Shown piece by piece: positions 8,397 to 10,489 of a DNA stretch of 10,489 nucleotides. The stretch is taken from positions 1-10,489 of the forward strand of contig JAATFK010000215.1 of assembly GCA_015655225.1 (NCBI GenBank). Direction: 5' to 3'. The notes under the pieces are model-generated. The model was not told the origin of the DNA. It worked only from the letters and a program-made list of their open reading frames with translations, and did no database searches. The position numbers and the translations under genes were made by a program. Source of the DNA: Solirubrobacterales bacterium (GTDB lineage: Bacteria; Actinomycetota; Thermoleophilia; Solirubrobacterales; Solirubrobacteraceae). Numbering within the stretch: the stretch's first letter is position 1; every line of letters starts with the position of its first letter.

Positions 8397-9586
8397 GCGC
8401 CACCCCGATCCAGCGCAGCGTCGACGACGCGACCCGCGGCGGCCGCCCGCGCCTCCTCTTCGACCCCTGGCTGCTGCTCGCGGCGGCCGGGCTGGTCGCC
8501 TGCTCCGCGATCACGCTGAAGGGCGCGACGCGGACGCTGGTCCCCAACTCCCCCTACTACTTCGTCGAGCGTCAGGTGGGCTTCGCCGTGGTCGGCGTCG
8601 TCCTGATGTTCCTGATCGCCCGCTTCGACTACTCGCGGCTGCGCGAGTTCAAGTACGGGCTCTACGGGCTGCTGATCGGGCTCAACGTGCTCGTGCTCGG
8701 GTTCGGCGCCGTCTCGCATGGGTCGAGACGGTGGATCCCGCTGCCGTTCTTCAACTTGCAGCCGTCCGAGTTCGGCAAGGTCCTCCTGGTGCTCGTGCTG
8801 TCGGCGTTCGTCGTCGACCGCTCGCGCTACCTCGGCGACCGCGACACGACCGCGCGAGTGATGCTGCTCACGCTGGCCGCCGCCGCGCTCGTGATGGTCC
8901 AGCCGGACCTCGGCACCGCGCTCGTCTACGTGGCGATCGCGATGGCCGTCCTCTTCGTCGCCGGTTCGCCCGGCCGCCACCTCGGCGGCCTGATCGGGCT
9001 GTTCTCGGTGGCAACGGTGCTCGTGCTCGTCGTCGCCCCAGCGCTCGGCGTGCACCCGCTCCACCAGTACCAGGTCGATCGACTGACCGGATTCATCCAC
9101 CCGTCGCACGATCCGGCGTCGTCGAGCTACCACATCAACCAGTCGCTGATCGCGATCGGATCAGGAGAGAAGACCGGACGCGGCGTCTCACACGCGACGC
9201 AGACCGGCCTGCGCTTCCTGCCCGAGCAGCGCACGGACTTCATCTTCGCGGCCGTCGGCGAGACGTATGGATTCGCCGGGGCCGCGGTCGTCCTCTCGCT
9301 CTATGCGCTGCTGATCTGGCGCACGTTGCGCATCATCACGCTGGCGAAGAACCTGTTTGGCGCCCTGATCGCCGGCGGCATCCTCGCGATGCTGCTGTGG
9401 CAGGTGTTCGTCAACGTCGGCATGACGATCGGCATCATGCCGATCACCGGCGTCCCGTTGCCGCTCATGAGCTACGGCGGCGCCTCCGTCTTTACAACAT
9501 TCCTCGCGCTCGGCCTCTTGCAGTCGATCCACGTCCAAGGACGGATCGCTCAGGGATCGAAGGGCCGCGCGCTCGTCCTCTCCTGA
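8393..9586 (+). CDS. rodA: SEDS peptidoglycan glycosyltransferase RodA
   Basis: Polymerises lipid II into glycan strands at the membrane, acting with PBP2. From GTG 8393 it has 397 residues and about ten membrane segments. Family signatures are GSRRWIPL (110-117, with the conserved Trp114), NLQPSEFGK (121-129), QPDLGTAL (170-177), HINQSLIAIGSG (247-258), FLPEQRTDFIFA (275-286, Asp282 aligns with the essential Asp262 of E. coli RodA) and GVPLPLMSYGGAS (353-365). RodA rather than FtsW is favoured because the gene directly follows mreBCD and PBP2. A small departure is GETYG (289-293) where RodA proteins commonly have AEELG-like residues. The frame is open upstream through mrdA, but that part is a shadow; GTG 8393 overlaps the mrdA stop by four bases and is followed by a typical short cytoplasmic tail before the first helix. 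Confidence 0.95.
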   Translation: MSATPIQRSVDDATRGGRPRLLFDPWLLLAAAGLVACSAITLKGATRTLVPNSPYYFVERQVGFAVVGVVLMFLIARFDYSRLREFKYGLYGLLIGLNVLVLGFGAVSHGSRRWIPLPFFNLQPSEFGKVLLVLVLSAFVVDRSRYLGDRDTTARVMLLTLAAAALVMVQPDLGTALVYVAIAMAVLFVAGSPGRHLGGLIGLFSVATVLVLVVAPALGVHPLHQYQVDRLTGFIHPSHDPASSSYHINQSLIAIGSGEKTGRGVSHATQTGLRFLPEQRTDFIFAAVGETYGFAGAAVVLSLYALLIWRTLRIITLAKNLFGALIAGGILAMLLWQVFVNVGMTIGIMPITGVPLPLMSYGGASVFTTFLALGLLQSIHVQGRIAQGSKGRALVLS

Positions 9587-9591
9587 GGGAG
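9586..9591 (+). promoter_or_regulatory. Shine-Dalgarno site of the RNase E/G gene
   Basis: AGGGAG overlaps the last base of the rodA stop and ends nine bases before GTG 9601. It supports that start and suggests rng can be translated independently of the overlap-coupled genes upstream while sharing their transcript. Confidence 0.7.
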
Positions 9592-9600
9592 ACCACCAAA

Positions 9601-10489
9601 GTGAAGAAGCAAGTGCTTGTCAGCGTCGATCGCGGAGAGACCCGCGTCGCGCTGCTGGAAGCGACCGGAACGGTCGCTGACGCCCCGCCCAAGACGACGA
9701 ACGGCTCGCGCCGGCGCAGAAGAACGGCGGCTCCGACCGCCGGCTACCGCGTCGCGGAGATCTACCTGGAACGCCGGGGGAACCGCTCGATCGTGGGCAA
9801 CATCTACAAGGGCAAGGTCGACAACGTCCTTACCGGGCTCGAGGCGGCGTTCGTCGACATCGGGCTGGAGAAGAACGGCTTCCTGCACGTCGACGAGATC
9901 GTGCTGCCGGGCGTCGAGGCGCCGCGCCGCGGGCGTGGCACCGGCCGTGACGCGCGGCAGATCAGCGACATGCTCAAGGCCGGCCAGGAGATCGTCGTGC
10001 AGGTCGTCAAGGATCCGCTCAAGACCAAGGGCGCGCGCCTGACGATGGACCTCACGATCGCCGGTCGCTACATGGTCTACGCCCCCTACGGCGAGGGCGT
10101 CGGCGTCTCCCGCCGGCTCGACGACCGCGAGCGCGAGCGGCTCCGCAAGGAGGCCGCCAAGCTCGAGCTACAGGGTGCCGGCGCGATCATCCGCACGGCC
10201 GCCCAGGGCGCCAAGCGCGCCGACCTGGAGCGCGAGCTCGCCTACCTCTTCAAGCTCAACGACGTGCTCCAGAAGCGCGTGGCCGAGACCTCCGGCCCGG
10301 AGCTCGTCTTCCAGGAGGCCGACCTGTCGGTGCGGGTCGTGCGCGACATCTACGTCGGCGAGTTCGAGCGCGCGATCGTCGACGACGAGAAGCAGCACCA
10401 CCGTCTCGTCTCGTTCTTCACGCGCACCGCGCCAGAGCTGGTCGAGCACGTCGAGCTGTGGACCGACGGGAAGCCTCCGTTCGAGGCCT
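9601..10489 (+). CDS. rng: RNase E/G family ribonuclease, N-terminal 296 residues (3' end outside window)
   Basis: Endoribonuclease of RNA processing and decay. The frame starts at GTG 9601 and is open to the window edge. The N-terminus has ETRVALLE (13-20), then GNIYKGKVDNVLTGLEAAFVDIGLEKNGFLH (66-96), the S1-type RNA-binding domain hallmark of the family. Further on are KGARLTMDLTIAGRYMVY (143-160), GVGVSRRLDD (166-175) and the linker toward the catalytic region (DLSVRVVRDI, 241-250). The catalytic aspartates lie beyond the window. Unusual is a roughly 24-residue insert (about 26-50) of Pro, Thr and five consecutive Arg between ETRVALLEATG and VAEIYLERR, where E. coli RNase E has only a few residues. 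A second basic loop (about 107-119, PRRGRGTGRDARQ) interrupts the S1 domain. The gene begins 14 bases after rodA, as in related actinobacterial clusters. RNase E and RNase G cannot be separated without the C-terminus. Confidence 0.93.
   Translation, partial: MKKQVLVSVDRGETRVALLEATGTVADAPPKTTNGSRRRRRTAAPTAGYRVAEIYLERRGNRSIVGNIYKGKVDNVLTGLEAAFVDIGLEKNGFLHVDEIVLPGVEAPRRGRGTGRDARQISDMLKAGQEIVVQVVKDPLKTKGARLTMDLTIAGRYMVYAPYGEGVGVSRRLDDRERERLRKEAAKLELQGAGAIIRTAAQGAKRADLERELAYLFKLNDVLQKRVAETSGPELVFQEADLSVRVVRDIYVGEFERAIVDDEKQHHRLVSFFTRTAPELVEHVELWTDGKPPFEA

Overview
The window is a GC-rich chromosomal stretch (roughly 70% G+C by eye). Every supported gene is on the + strand, packed with overlaps or short gaps. 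The order is valS - folC - two small membrane-protein genes - ndk - maf - mreB - mreC - mreD - mrdA (PBP2) - rodA - rng. From general knowledge, valS-folC-(membrane protein)-ndk followed by mreBCD-PBP2-RodA and an RNase E/G gene is the layout seen in Actinobacteria such as Streptomyces. The high GC, frequent GTG starts and protein style fit that phylum. A deep lineage such as Thermoleophilia/Solirubrobacterales is my guess, not something the sequence proves.

Left part (1-3602), housekeeping: the 3' end of valyl-tRNA synthetase; folate ligase FolC; a 38-codon single-membrane-segment ORF fused to the folC stop by a GTGA overlap; a 171-residue protein with two membrane segments and two zinc ribbons, perhaps read from a leaderless transcript; nucleoside diphosphate kinase; and Maf nucleotide pyrophosphatase. 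Maf has no in-frame ATG, GTG or TTG at its 5' end and probably starts at CTG.

Middle (3603-3767) is the only long non-coding gap. It holds a T-rich stretch, an inverted repeat, a TACACT -10-like box and a C-rich leader without a Shine-Dalgarno sequence. It is the likely regulatory region of the morphogenesis operon.

Right part (3768-9586) encodes the elongasome: MreB filament, MreC and MreD partners, the PBP2 transpeptidase and the RodA glycosyltransferase. mreC/mreD, mreD/mrdA and mrdA/rodA are joined by 4-base stop/start overlaps, which predicts coupled translation. The window closes inside an RNase E/G-family gene with an unusual Arg-rich insert near its N-terminus.

I see no mobile element, CRISPR array, tRNA or rRNA gene, and no evidence of a new multi-gene system. 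The observations most worth checking are a sharp switch in arginine codon use inside mrdA (no AGA in the first 20 Arg codons, then 15 of 26), the CTG start of maf, the 38-codon ORF, the possibly leaderless zinc-ribbon gene, and the insert in the RNase.
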